From positions 62,001-126,000 of the forward strand of contig NZ_JAPIVQ010000011.1 of NCBI RefSeq assembly GCF_026239675.1: 64,000 bases of DNA, in the 5' to 3' direction. The stretch comes from Pedobacter sp. PLR (GTDB lineage Bacteria > Bacteroidota > Bacteroidia > Sphingobacteriales > Sphingobacteriaceae). Position numbers and translations under genes: made by a program. Below, in pieces: positions 19,301 through 29,100 of this stretch. The notes beneath the pieces were generated by a model. That model was not told the DNA's origin. It ran no database searches and saw only the letters and a program-made list of their open reading frames with translations. How positions within the stretch are numbered: the stretch's first letter is position 1; each line of letters opens with the position of its first letter.

Positions 19301-19956
19301 CGACCTCAACCCTTAAAACCGCAGTTCCATTGAGTGGATTCGGTGCAGCAGTAAAGGATGTAGAAATGGGTGCTTTTAAAATCAGCAACCTTGCTGATCC
19401 TATCGCAGAACTGGATGCGGTCAACAAAAAAACACTGGATGCAGGATTAACCGCTGCGGTAGCTGCTGCAAAAGACAACCTTGGTAACCATACTGCAGTA
19501 GAAAACATCAAGCTTGGCGCAAACGCAATTAGCGGGGACGGCGGCGCAAATAAAGGGATAACTTTTGAAGCAGACGGAAGTGCAATTTTTGCGCAGAGTA
19601 TGACGATACGCCAGAATTTCTACACCCCATCAGATCGCAGGTTGAAAGACCATATCGAAACCCTGAGCTCCACACTTCAAAAGATCGATCAGATCAGGGG
19701 AGTAAGGTTCGTCTATAAAGATCAAACCAAATATGCAACAGGTCCGAAAATCGGTGTAATCGCTCAGGAACTGCAAAAAGTATATCCGGAAATGGTGACT
19801 CAAGGCAAAGATGGCTTTCTGAAAGTAGACTATACGCAACTTACAGGAATCCTGATTCAAGCCGTAAAAGAACAACAAGTAGAAATTGAGGAATTGAAAA
19901 CGCGAATGAATAAACAACAGGAGCAGATCGATCAGATCCTTAAAAGATTGAAATAA
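16360..19956 (+). CDS. secreted tail-fibre-like protein with C-terminal S74 autoprocessing chaperone
   Basis: A protein of 1198 residues from the ATG at 16360, preferred over 16330 because it starts a proper signal peptide (MNINKCFVV...LLSHAQ). It contains five GDxFYN...YVYNGTxW modules and about nine LSGFG...GGFKLTNL.DP..QDAATKKYVD repeats, the latter typical of fibre shafts. The C-terminal 108 residues form a peptidase S74/intramolecular chaperone domain: SDRRLKDHI has Ser1091 and Lys1096 in the five-residue spacing of the endosialidase catalytic dyad, followed by GPKIGVIAQELQKVYPE and a terminal coiled coil. Self-cleavage before Ser1091 after trimerisation is predicted. Two 315-bp blocks are nearly identical. 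Confidence 0.85.
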   Translation: MNINKCFVVTFFLVFTALLSHAQTPFFGRFYLSGASEVTSTPSSDYSIEGTFTDPGYVLTIEDILVGDIIVDNSGLTYRIDKITSKKGDQVTVDVTYLRGAANEWAKDPAIYNTGAIYRPTSKGYALDFIDQEFVNDRIRVSLQNSAIQDIDRDIRAFKSGTDAEIPKDPKFGDIFYNVTDKKLYAFTEKGWVTLGGGVIASGAKSEFPTPAKAGEMFFNKDDNNTYIYNGTLWFKISTNGSTPTGNTNPDPSVVSVREGDLFYNDADKKLYVYNKTAWVSLDNVLDEGHIFVGNASSEAVSVPLSGDAAITSAGKLTINNLAITNEKLDKTNIPLSGFGFPNADIRMGNGATTFAIKNLKSPSVATDAATKGYIDDLFKNPSALVLENNNLFVGNTANIATAVPKIMIPISGFANAMADVHMGLPGQGAKYKIVNMAEPVDPQDAVTKNYVDTRPINPTKITLTKGSFLIGGDLNLAVPILKSGISITGFAAPTAELSMAGFKLTNLKAPELDLDAVTKKYVDEKVITPSGLSLTAGNLFVGDANGKAADVLKSTIPLSGFAVPKADVSFGGFLLTNLAEPKVETDAVTKKYVDGLFKVPETLLALPEDNMFVGNATGKAAAIPKVQIPLSGFAPPIEHIAMGDAITQFQINFMADPKQPQDAATKKYVDAKVANPSTMVLPADHILVGNGVSIAEAVRKSDIPLSDLGAPKKNISFGDGTTNFKLINLADPETDQEAATKAYVDSKTAGTGLPALSLGNFFIGDANGKASEIAKTAIPLSGFGAAIKDVELGGFKLSGLSDPALAQDAATKAYVDSKTAKTPQEPTAPITAVAGDTYYNTTDQHLYVYNGTEWIPMDNKLDDGNLYLGNAKGIATSTLKTAIPLSGFGAAIKDVELGGFKLTGLSDPALAQDAATKAYVDSKTSKTPQEPTAPTTAVAGDTYYNTTDQHLYVYNGTEWIPMDNKLDDGNLYVGNAKGIATSTLKTAVPLSGFGAAVKDVEMGAFKISNLADPIAELDAVNKKTLDAGLTAAVAAAKDNLGNHTAVENIKLGANAISGDGGANKGITFEADGSAIFAQSMTIRQNFYTPSDRRLKDHIETLSSTLQKIDQIRGVRFVYKDQTKYATGPKIGVIAQELQKVYPEMVTQGKDGFLKVDYTQLTGILIQAVKEQQVEIEELKTRMNKQQEQIDQILKRLK
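18712..19341 (+). repeat. 315-bp tandem duplication in the second fibre gene
   Basis: Two blocks, 18712-19026 and 19027-19341, are nearly identical at the DNA level and encode 105 residues each (fibre repeat plus one YYNTTDQHLYVYNG module). The beginning of a third, more diverged copy follows at 19342. The exact 105-codon period shows a recent in-frame duplication. Confidence 0.85.
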
Positions 19957-19974
19957 TAAAGAATTGAAGCGATA

Positions 19975-21411
19975 ATGATGACCATAAATCCATTTAAAAG
20001 TGTAATCCTGATTGCAGCCTTATCGGGCATGATGTCTCTTACCGCAGGAGCCCAGGATGTCAGCTTAAAAATACATTTATCGGGCGTAGCCAAAAGTAAG
20101 ATCAGCTTGCTTTCTTTAACTGGTACGTCCATTAAAACGGTACTGGAGCACCCATCAATTGACAAAGGACAAACGGCAACACTGACCATTCCAAAAGTAC
20201 TGTTACCCGCAGAATTTGTCTTGCGTTTTGATTTTCAGGAATTGGAAAGCAGCAACCCTTATCCTTCGGAAAAACACATTTTCATTAATGATCAAAACCT
20301 GGAATTGTGGGTAAAACCAAAAGCCCTGAACAATCCGGATAGCACCTATTTCCAAAAGGACGAAAAGGAAAATACCTTGATGACCCGCTTCGCCATGGAG
20401 AACTTCAAGAAAAGAGAACAGCTGGGATTACTGCAGAACTTTCTGATGAATTATGACCAGCCGGCTTCTCCATTTTTCCTGCAGGGTACTACAGAATATG
20501 ACAGTAGACGCGGGCAATACAACAAATGGATTGCCGACCAAACCGAAAAATATAAAACCAGCTTTGTAAGCAACACCTTCGTCTTTCAGCACATTCCACC
20601 AATCGTTTGGAAAGGCACAGCAACCGACCGCCTGAACAGCGTGATTGCGCATTACTTTGATGGAATGAATTTCAAAAATCCAGCCATCCTCAAAACAAAT
20701 GAGATCAAGGAATGGATGAATAAATACGTGAACATCTACGGATCAATGTCCACAACAATGGAACTTCGTGACTCTCTGTTTACCCTTGCCGGAAAACGAG
20801 CCATTGAAAAAGCAAAACCGGGAAACCCTCAGGTTTACGGCTGGATGGTAGATTACTTCTATAACGGATTTGAAAGTTTCAACATGACTGCCGGTATTAA
20901 AATGCTGGAGCCCTACCTGAATGATCCAACCTGCCTGACGAGTAAAAGAAAAGCAATTGAGCAACGCCTGAAAGGGATCGGGACCTTAACCGTTGGTTCC
21001 ATTGCCCCGGACTTCAACTGGAAATCAGGCTCCGGTAAAACCATTCCTTTCCATGATTTCAAAACAGAAGCCAAATATAAACTGGTGCTGTTCTGGTCGG
21101 CCGACTGCCAGCATTGCAAGGAGCTCATGGAGCAATTACATCCCTGGTATCAGGGCGCTGAAAAAACAGAAATGATGGACGTTTTTGCCATCAGTCTGGA
21201 TGAAACAGAAACAGAGATTCCTGCCTGGGAAAAGGCAAAAGTTAAACTGAGTTCCTTCAAACATAAAAGAGCAGAACAGGGAATCAGAAGCCCTGAGGCT
21301 GCGGCTTATTTTGTGCTCTCCACGCCAACGATGGTATTGGTAGATGCCAAAACAAACAAAATTGTAGGCTTGCCGGAAACAGTAGCACAGCTGGAAGCAG
21401 AAATGAAATAA
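19975..21411 (+). CDS. secreted thioredoxin-like (AhpC/TSA/TlpA-type) protein
   Basis: A 478-residue protein with a signal peptide (about 1-26, ending LTAGAQ). The N-terminal half is a beta-rich region of unknown type with a long helical middle. The C-terminal 150 residues are a thioredoxin fold: SIAPDFNW, KLVLFWSADCQHCKELM with the CxxC redox pair (Cys-Gln-His-Cys), and the cis-proline loop LSTPTMVLVD. It probably reduces or isomerises disulfides in the periplasm, or is tethered to the outer membrane. It sits 18 bp after the fibre gene and 32 bp before the T9SS CTD gene, so it may help the folding of exported cluster proteins. Confidence 0.85.
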   Translation: MMTINPFKSVILIAALSGMMSLTAGAQDVSLKIHLSGVAKSKISLLSLTGTSIKTVLEHPSIDKGQTATLTIPKVLLPAEFVLRFDFQELESSNPYPSEKHIFINDQNLELWVKPKALNNPDSTYFQKDEKENTLMTRFAMENFKKREQLGLLQNFLMNYDQPASPFFLQGTTEYDSRRGQYNKWIADQTEKYKTSFVSNTFVFQHIPPIVWKGTATDRLNSVIAHYFDGMNFKNPAILKTNEIKEWMNKYVNIYGSMSTTMELRDSLFTLAGKRAIEKAKPGNPQVYGWMVDYFYNGFESFNMTAGIKMLEPYLNDPTCLTSKRKAIEQRLKGIGTLTVGSIAPDFNWKSGSGKTIPFHDFKTEAKYKLVLFWSADCQHCKELMEQLHPWYQGAEKTEMMDVFAISLDETETEIPAWEKAKVKLSSFKHKRAEQGIRSPEAAAYFVLSTPTMVLVDAKTNKIVGLPETVAQLEAEMK

Positions 21412-21443
21412 TAAACCCTAAACAGGGAATAAATTACAAAATA

Positions 21444-22202
21444 ATGAAAATAATCGCATCACTTGTTATCGGATTTCTGCTCTTGCTAAGCGCAGAATTG
21501 AAGGCGCAGTTAAAGGTGAATTCAGAAGGTCTTTTTATTCAGAATGGTACCGTATTCAGTACGGAAGGATTAACGCTGGTCCCAACCAACGACTGGTTCC
21601 TGAATAACCTGAGCCTGAGTAAACAACCTGGCGTAGTGATTTTTCCGAAATTCAACAGCATTCAACGGATGTACAGATTCAGCAGGGCGGTAAATTTTGA
21701 AGGAGAACTGGCACTCGCCTATGAAGATGTGGAACTGAATGGCAATGAAGGCAAAAACCTGGTGTTAACCTATTCGCCGCTAACCAGCAACAATGCTAAA
21801 GATTTCATCCAGGTGAAGGAAAGTGTGGTGAACACGGACGAGCGATATATTGGTCAGCTGTTTGCCAAAGCAATTCTCCTTTCGGATTTAACCGCGGTAA
21901 GTATGACGGCTTCGGAAGCCAAACCTTATGCCGATCTGGAAGGAAACAATATGATCAGCCCCAATGGGGATGGTAAAAACGATACCTGGATCGTTAAAAA
22001 TATCGAGCTCTATCCAAACAACGAATTGAGGGTTTTCGACCGTGAGGGTAGAATTGTATTCAACATGTTTGGCTATGATAATTCCTGGGATGGGTTGTTT
22101 AACGGGATTCCACTACAAGAGGATACCTATTATTATATCCTGACCATAGATTCCGGAAAACATAAAAAAACAGGGTTTATTTCTATAGTAAGAGACAAAT
22201 AA
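21444..22202 (+). CDS. short T9SS type B sorting-domain protein
   Basis: A 252-residue protein with a signal peptide (about 1-22) and, in the last about 85 residues, the type B C-terminal domain of the type IX secretion system (gliding motility-associated, CHU_C-like): ISPNGDGKNDTWIVKNIELYPNNELRVFDREG, then W-D-G-x-FNG and DTYYYIL, ending GFISIVRDK. The 130-residue middle part is beta-rich and not recognised. Most proteins with this domain are very large adhesins; this one is nearly just the sorting domain. It is 16 bp upstream of a PorP/SprF gene, the partner family for type B cargo, so it may be an anchor or adaptor for the fibre proteins. Confidence 0.88.
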   Translation: MKIIASLVIGFLLLLSAELKAQLKVNSEGLFIQNGTVFSTEGLTLVPTNDWFLNNLSLSKQPGVVIFPKFNSIQRMYRFSRAVNFEGELALAYEDVELNGNEGKNLVLTYSPLTSNNAKDFIQVKESVVNTDERYIGQLFAKAILLSDLTAVSMTASEAKPYADLEGNNMISPNGDGKNDTWIVKNIELYPNNELRVFDREGRIVFNMFGYDNSWDGLFNGIPLQEDTYYYILTIDSGKHKKTGFISIVRDK

Positions 22203-22218
22203 TCAGATAAAATTGATC

Positions 22219-23124
22219 ATGATAAAATTAGTAGTGCGGAGGATTTTAGTAAGCGGAGGTATAATGATTGGGCTTTTAACAGCAGGGCAGGATGCCGCTG
22301 CTCAAATCAGACCTTTGGGTGCCCAGTATTATGAAAATCAATACCTCAGCAACCCGGCATTTGCAGGGATGACGGAGGGGTTAAATGTAAATATGAGTTA
22401 CCGAAATCAATGGAGGTCCATCCCGGGATCACCGGTAACCATGGCCGTAACCGGTGATTATCGCTATGAAAAAGTAGGACTGGGTCTTTCCATTTACAAT
22501 GACAATGCCGGATTAATCGGACGTACCCGCGTGATGGGAACTTATGCCTATCACTTGTCTTTAAATGGCGATAACAGAAGTCTGCATTTCGGGGTTTCCC
22601 TGGGTATGATGAAAGAAAAGCTGGACAACAATAACATTGTCGCATCACCAGATGACATTTCTGCACAGAACTTCAATCAGCGTAAAGGGTTTATTGATGG
22701 TGATTTTGGGATCGCCTTCACCAACGAGAGGTTTACCCTGCAAGGTGCCTTACCCAACCTTAAAAAATTCATGCAAAAGGACGATCAGAATACCGTAGAT
22801 GGCTCTACTTATTTTGTGGCCGCTTCCTATAAAATCGGGACCACCCTGGATGTGATTTCTATAGAACCAAAGATCAGTTTCAGAGGGGCAAAAGACATCG
22901 ATAACATCTGGGACCTGGGTACAAATGTGAAATTGGAAAACAACATTCTTTCTTTTCTGGGCATGTACCATAGCGATAAGAGTTCTACGTTTGGCGTAGG
23001 TGTAGCTTACGACAGGTACCTTATTCAAGGCTATTACACCTCTCAGCTGGCCGGCGAACGTCAACGTACCGGTGGCGATTTTGAAATCAACATTAAGATT
23101 AAACTATTCAACGAAGGAAAATAA
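22219..23124 (+). CDS. PorP/SprF family T9SS outer-membrane protein
   Basis: A protein of 301 residues from ATG 22219 (TTG at 22213 would add two residues). Signal peptide about 1-28, then the family hallmark QYYENQYLSNPAFAGMTEGLNVNMSYRNQW and repeated amphipathic beta-strands of an outer-membrane barrel. SprF of Flavobacterium johnsoniae is needed for secretion of the type B adhesin SprB, and the two genes are neighbours, as here with the CTD gene just upstream. It may be the cargo-specific secretion or attachment partner for this cluster. Confidence 0.93.
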   Translation: MIKLVVRRILVSGGIMIGLLTAGQDAAAQIRPLGAQYYENQYLSNPAFAGMTEGLNVNMSYRNQWRSIPGSPVTMAVTGDYRYEKVGLGLSIYNDNAGLIGRTRVMGTYAYHLSLNGDNRSLHFGVSLGMMKEKLDNNNIVASPDDISAQNFNQRKGFIDGDFGIAFTNERFTLQGALPNLKKFMQKDDQNTVDGSTYFVAASYKIGTTLDVISIEPKISFRGAKDIDNIWDLGTNVKLENNILSFLGMYHSDKSSTFGVGVAYDRYLIQGYYTSQLAGERQRTGGDFEINIKIKLFNEGK

Positions 23125-23161
23125 ACCATACTTCATTTAAAAAATACTTATAGCGCGCTCC

Positions 23162-26100
23162 TTGAACAAGAAACTGTATTCCGTATTCCTATTTTTACTT
23201 TTTCTTGGAAACGCGGCCTTTGCGCAATCCTATTTCCGCGTTCTAAACGGTATCCCTCATTTAGCTGTGCTGGATCAGCAAACGATCCTTCCGGCTAAAC
23301 AAGGGATGCTGATTTTCAGTAGCGTTCAGGCAAAACCTTTAATCTATAACGGCAGCAGCTGGGAAACTTTGTGTACCAATACCATGGACACGGTTAGTCC
23401 GGAAGATTATTTTATGGTTAAAGAAGGGATTTCCTATTTACCGGTATTGAGCAAAGACCCGGCAAACAGCAATACACAGGGTACCATCTATTTTTCTTCC
23501 ATCCATAAATCGGCCATGATCTATAATGGCCTGACCTGGGTCAGGATTCAGGACCTGAGCAAAAGTATATTTACACCAAACAGTGGTTTCACTGCAGGAG
23601 CAGAAGCTCAGCCTTTTAAGCTTCCCATCTTAGCAGATGATCCATTGAAAAGCAGCGTAATTGCAGGCGCTTTTTACCTCAATGCAACTTCCACTGCGCT
23701 TCGGTATTTTGATGGCGTTGCCTGGCAGGACCTGAAATGTATGGCCGAAGTCCTGACCCTTGCAGTAACCGATATCAAAGGAATCAGTGCTCTTGGTCAG
23801 GGAGAAGTGATCAGTAATGGAGGCGCAGAGATCACTATAAGAGGGTTTTGCTGGAGTACAAATCCAAACCCTGACATTTCTCTAAGCACCAAAACAGTAA
23901 GCAATATAACCGGCAGCGGATTAGGTGTTTTTACCGGCGAGCTGAGCAATCTGCTTCAAAATACCACTTACCATCTGCGCGCTTATGCTACCAATAGCCA
24001 GGGGACAGTTTATGGGAAAGATAAAGTTTTCACCACCCTTTACGACCTGCCAACGATCATTACTTTACCTGTAAACACCATTACCAGTATCGATGCCCGG
24101 AGTGGTGGCGATATCAGTGACGATGGAGGGAGCCCGGTTTCTGCCCGTGGTATCCGTTGGAGCATCAAAGGAGATCCTATGAATGACCCGGATGCCATCC
24201 TAACCAACGATGGTTCCGGAGTAGGGGTTTTCCCTGGTTCTATGGTGGGCTTGTTAGGCAATACAACCTATTATGTCAGGGCCTACGCTGTCAATGTAAT
24301 GGGCACTGCCTATGGTAATTTACTGAGCTTTACGACCCCGCCACCAGTACCACCGGCATTGAGTTCGGCAACGGTAAGTGTGACGGATATCACCGATCAA
24401 TCTGCCAAAGGAAAAGTTAATATTTTAAACAATGGTGGGGCCATTGTATCTGAAAGAGGATTCGCCTGGAGTACCGACCGCATCACCTGGATTCATGGTA
24501 CTTCGGAAACCATTAACCCGACAGATATCGGAGTCTTTATCGGAAACTTAACCAATCTGATTTCCGGAACTACGTATTACGCCAAAGGCTACGCCAGCAA
24601 TTCTGCGGGAAGGTCTTATACTTCTGAAACCAGTTTTGTAACGAGTGGAAAGGCCTTGATTACAACCACCAGGCCAAATGGAATCACCGGCGTATCAGCT
24701 TACAGCGGAGGTTTAATCAGCACCAATGGCGGAGCACAGATTACCGCAAGAGGGATTTGCTGGAGCACCAATACGCTGCCAACTATCGACCTGCCTACTA
24801 AAACGGAACAGTCGGTCACAGGTGATGGTAGTGGAACCTTTACCAGCCAGATTAAAGATTTAACTCCGGCAACTATTTATTATGTTCGTGCTTATGCCGT
24901 GAATGAAGTGGGCGTTGCTTATGGTAATGAAGAGGTATTCCATACGCCAGACTATCCGGTTGTAAATACACTTACGGCGGGCTCTTTCTTTAACAATACG
25001 GCTAAAGGTAGCGGCCAGGTGATGTCAGATGGTGGAGCAGCAGTACTTTCCCGTGGCGTGGTTTGGAGTATAGCAGAAAACCCTACACTAAACAACAGTG
25101 CAGGCAGCAGCAATGGTAATGGTTTAGGAGTGTTTAGTAGTACGATCACTGGTTTGGGAGTCAATGTGATTTACCACTTTCGGGCCTATGCAACCAATGT
25201 GGTCGGTACGGTTTATGGCGCGGATAAGACTTTTATCCTCCTTCCCGGAATTCCTGAATTGAGTACGCAGCCAATTTCTGCCATTACCAACAGAACGGCA
25301 ACAGGGGGTGGAATAATCACCAGCAATGGAGATGCTGACATTACTTCCAGAGGAGTTTCCCGGAGCAAAACAGGAGATCCCGGAGATCCCCAAAATCAAC
25401 AGACAACAGTAACGACCAATGATGGCCCCGGCACCGGAACTTTTCAAAGTTTCCTAAGCAACCTTATGGGGAATACCACTTATTATGTTCGTGCTTATGC
25501 AGAAAACAGATTTGGAAAGGCTTATGGGGATTTGCTGACTTTCGTTTCCGCGCCCGCACAAGCACCTGTTTTAACAAATAACACCATTAGCGTCACAGAC
25601 ATTACAGATACCAAAGCCATGGCCCGTGCATCGATTCAGGACCATGGTGGGGCCGCCATACTTTCCAAAGGAATTGCTTTTAGTACCGATAGGATTAATT
25701 TCCAACACCAGGAATCGACAACAGTTATCCCTGATGATATCGGTGGATTTAATGTGCAACTCACCGGGTTATTGCCTGGCACAGTGTATTATGCGAAAGG
25801 GTATGCGAGCAATAGCGCGGGGACAACTTATACCAGGGAATTGACTTTCAGCACGCCGCTCTATATCAGCTTAACCACTTTGCCGGTTACTCAGGTAAGC
25901 AGTGTAAGCGCGACAACAGGTGGTCAGATTGTAAATCCCGGCAGTTCAGGAATCACTTTCCGTGGCATCGCCTGGGGAACCGCACCAAACCCGGGTATCG
26001 CTGATCAGGTGGTTGGTAATAATGGTAGCGGCGAACAGTTTGTGAGTCAGCTGAACGGATTAACCGGTAGCACTACTTATTTCGTTCGTGCCTATGCAGG

Positions 26101-29100
26101 GAATAGTGGCGCAGTAGTTTATGGAAATCAGGAAAGCTTTAAGACAGCTCCGGCAATATTACCGGAAATCAATACCCTGAAAATAGAAAATATTGGAGGG
26201 ATAACTGCCTCAGCCAGCGCAGAAATCGTTAATGATGGAGGAAGTATAATAACCTCAAGAGGGATTTGCTGGAACACCACGGGCGATCCTGAAATCACAG
26301 ATGGCAGCCAGGAGAATGGTTCAGGTAAAGGAATTTTCTCTACACCAATTACAGGATTAAGTCCGTTAACCAAATACTATGTGCGCGCTTATGCCATCAA
26401 TGATATAGGCCTGGTATATGGAAACGAATTGACCTTTACCACTGCCACAACATCTACTTTGAGCACCTTACCCGCGAGTTTAATTACAGCCAACTCGGCC
26501 AGCAGCGGGGGTAATATCATTGCCGATGGTGGAACGCCGGTATGGCAAAGGGGTATTTGCTGGAGCACCGAAGCGTTGCCAACTATAGCAGATGCACATA
26601 CAACCAGCGATGCTGGAACAGGAGATTTTGTGCAGGTTTTAACCGGCCTGACCGGAAATACCAATTATTATATCCGTGCCTATGCCATCAATAGCGCAGG
26701 TATTGCCTATGGCGATGTACAACAATTTGTAACGGCGCCTCCGGTATTGGCTACCCTTACTACAAATACGGTGACCAGCGGGCCACAAGGAACTACAGCG
26801 ATCAGTGGCGGGAAGATTCTGAGCAATGGAGGCGCTGTCATCAGCGACCGTGGTTTGGTATGGAGTACGCTTAAAGGATTTGATCCGGAAGCTTCCGCTA
26901 CCAATAGGCTCAATACCTCCGGATCTGCTGATTTCCAGATGACCATGACCGGTTTATTGCCTGGCACAGTTTACTATGTGAGGGCATATGCAACCAATAG
27001 TGCCGGCATCGCCTATGCAGCCAATGAAGAAGCATGCAGGACTTTCGGTTTACCGGAATTGACTACCGATGAAACGGCATTAAATACCATTACCAGCATG
27101 ACGGCTACCGCCGGGGGAACGATTTCCAGCAATGGAGGTAGCGAGGTAACTGCCAGTGGAATCTGCTGGAGCACATCAGCACAGCCAACGGTTGATCATG
27201 ACCATAGCGGTTCCGGGCCAGGGATAGGTACTTTTAAAATACCTATCAGTGACTTATTGGGTAATACAACCTATTACATTAGCGCTTATGCGGTCAATAG
27301 TGTAGGAATCGCTTATGGCACAGTGAAAACTTTCAAAACTTTGCCAGCAATTTTGGCCACACTAAGTACCAGTCCAACCGTGTTGACTTCAGCAACTACC
27401 GCTACTGCCGGTGGTCAGATTTTAACCAATGGAGGGGCAGTAGTAACCACTGCCGGGGTAATTTGGAGTACTGATGCAAACTTTAACCCTGATACTGTCA
27501 GGGTAAATAAAACCTCAGAAACTGGTCGTTTTGCCGGCAGCTTTACCGCGAATTTAACCGGATTAGCAGAACACACGGTTTATTATATACGTGCCTATGT
27601 GATCAATAGCGTGGGTATTACCTATGGTAATGTGCTCAGTTTTATCACCCCGCAAAAACCAGTATTAACCACCACTTATGCCATAGCTACCGGAAGTACA
27701 ACTGCAAAGACCGGAGCAGAAATCAGCAATGACGGCGGCTCAGCTATTACTGCCCGTGGAATGGTATGGAGCTTAAACCCGGTGTTTAACCCGGACACCA
27801 TCACCGTAAATAAAATTGATCATGGAACTGGCAATACTGCTTTTGAAAGTCTGCTTAAAAACTTAAAAGCGAATACCACTTATTACGTGCAGGCCTATGC
27901 TATAAATGCAGCAGGCAGCAGTTACGGCAATCTGCTTAGCTTTAAGACAGATCCACCGGTATTGGCCACACTAAGTACCAATGCTGCCATCGGAACTACC
28001 GGAACTTCAACAGTTACCGGAGGAAATATATCAGACGATGGTGGGGCAGAAACCACCACCCGAGGGATGGTGTGGAGTACCCGGTCCGGCTTCAGACCAG
28101 ATACGGTAACTCATCAAAAAACGGTTCAACCAGGTAGCGGAACAGGAAGTTTTCCGGCTACCATCAGTGGTTTGAAACCAGGGATTACTTATTATATCCG
28201 CGCTTATGTCGACAATAGTGTAGGTACTGCTTATGGAAATGAATTGAGCTTTACCACATTGATCATCCCTGCATTAACCACCAATCCGGTTAGCGTTTCT
28301 TCTGCCGGGGGGACGGCTATCAGTGGGGGTACGGTGATTTCAGATGGAGCTACTACCATCACCAACCAGGGAGTTGTATGGAGTACCACAGCTAACCCTA
28401 CGTTGGGAACGGCTAATGAAACCAGATATGATACCGGTTCCGGAAGCACGTTTAGAAGTGCACTGACTGGATTGACACCTGTTACAACGTATTATGTGCG
28501 CGCTTATGCCAGCAATAGCGAGGGTACTGCTTATGGAAATGAGCTGACTTTTACAACACCAGCTATTTTAGCTACACTAACAACGAGTTACATTACTGCT
28601 TCCTCTAAAACCAGCGCTACTACAGGTGGCCGGATCAGTAATGATGGTGGCGCAGCAATCACCGATCGTGGGGTAGTCTGGAGTACCGACAAGAGCTTTA
28701 ATCCGGATACGGAATTATTAAACAGAACCAAAGATGGCCAGGGAACGGGAACCTTCAACAGTGAAGTTACCGGTTTGAAAATGAGCATCACTTATTTTGT
28801 CCGGGCCTATGCGGTGAATGCTGCAGGTACGGCTTATGGTAATCAGGTGAAGATTACCTTATTCCCAACGGCACCGGTATTAAATACGACAGAAGTGACT
28901 GGATTGGGTGGTTTTTCTGCCATTAGTGGCGGAACAATTACCAGTGATGGTGGTGCAGATGTGATCCAGAAAGGACTGGTTTGGAGTACCAAAACCAATC
29001 CAACGATTTATGATAAGATCTCTTACCATTGGTATGGGCCAGAATCCTTTACTTCTACCATGACAGGGTTAACCCCTAACACTTTATACTATGTGCGTGC

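Noticed and set aside
11608..19956. Prophage tail-fibre region
   Set aside because: Both proteins have signal peptides, and no capsid, portal, terminase, integrase or lysis gene is present; the neighbours are T9SS genes.
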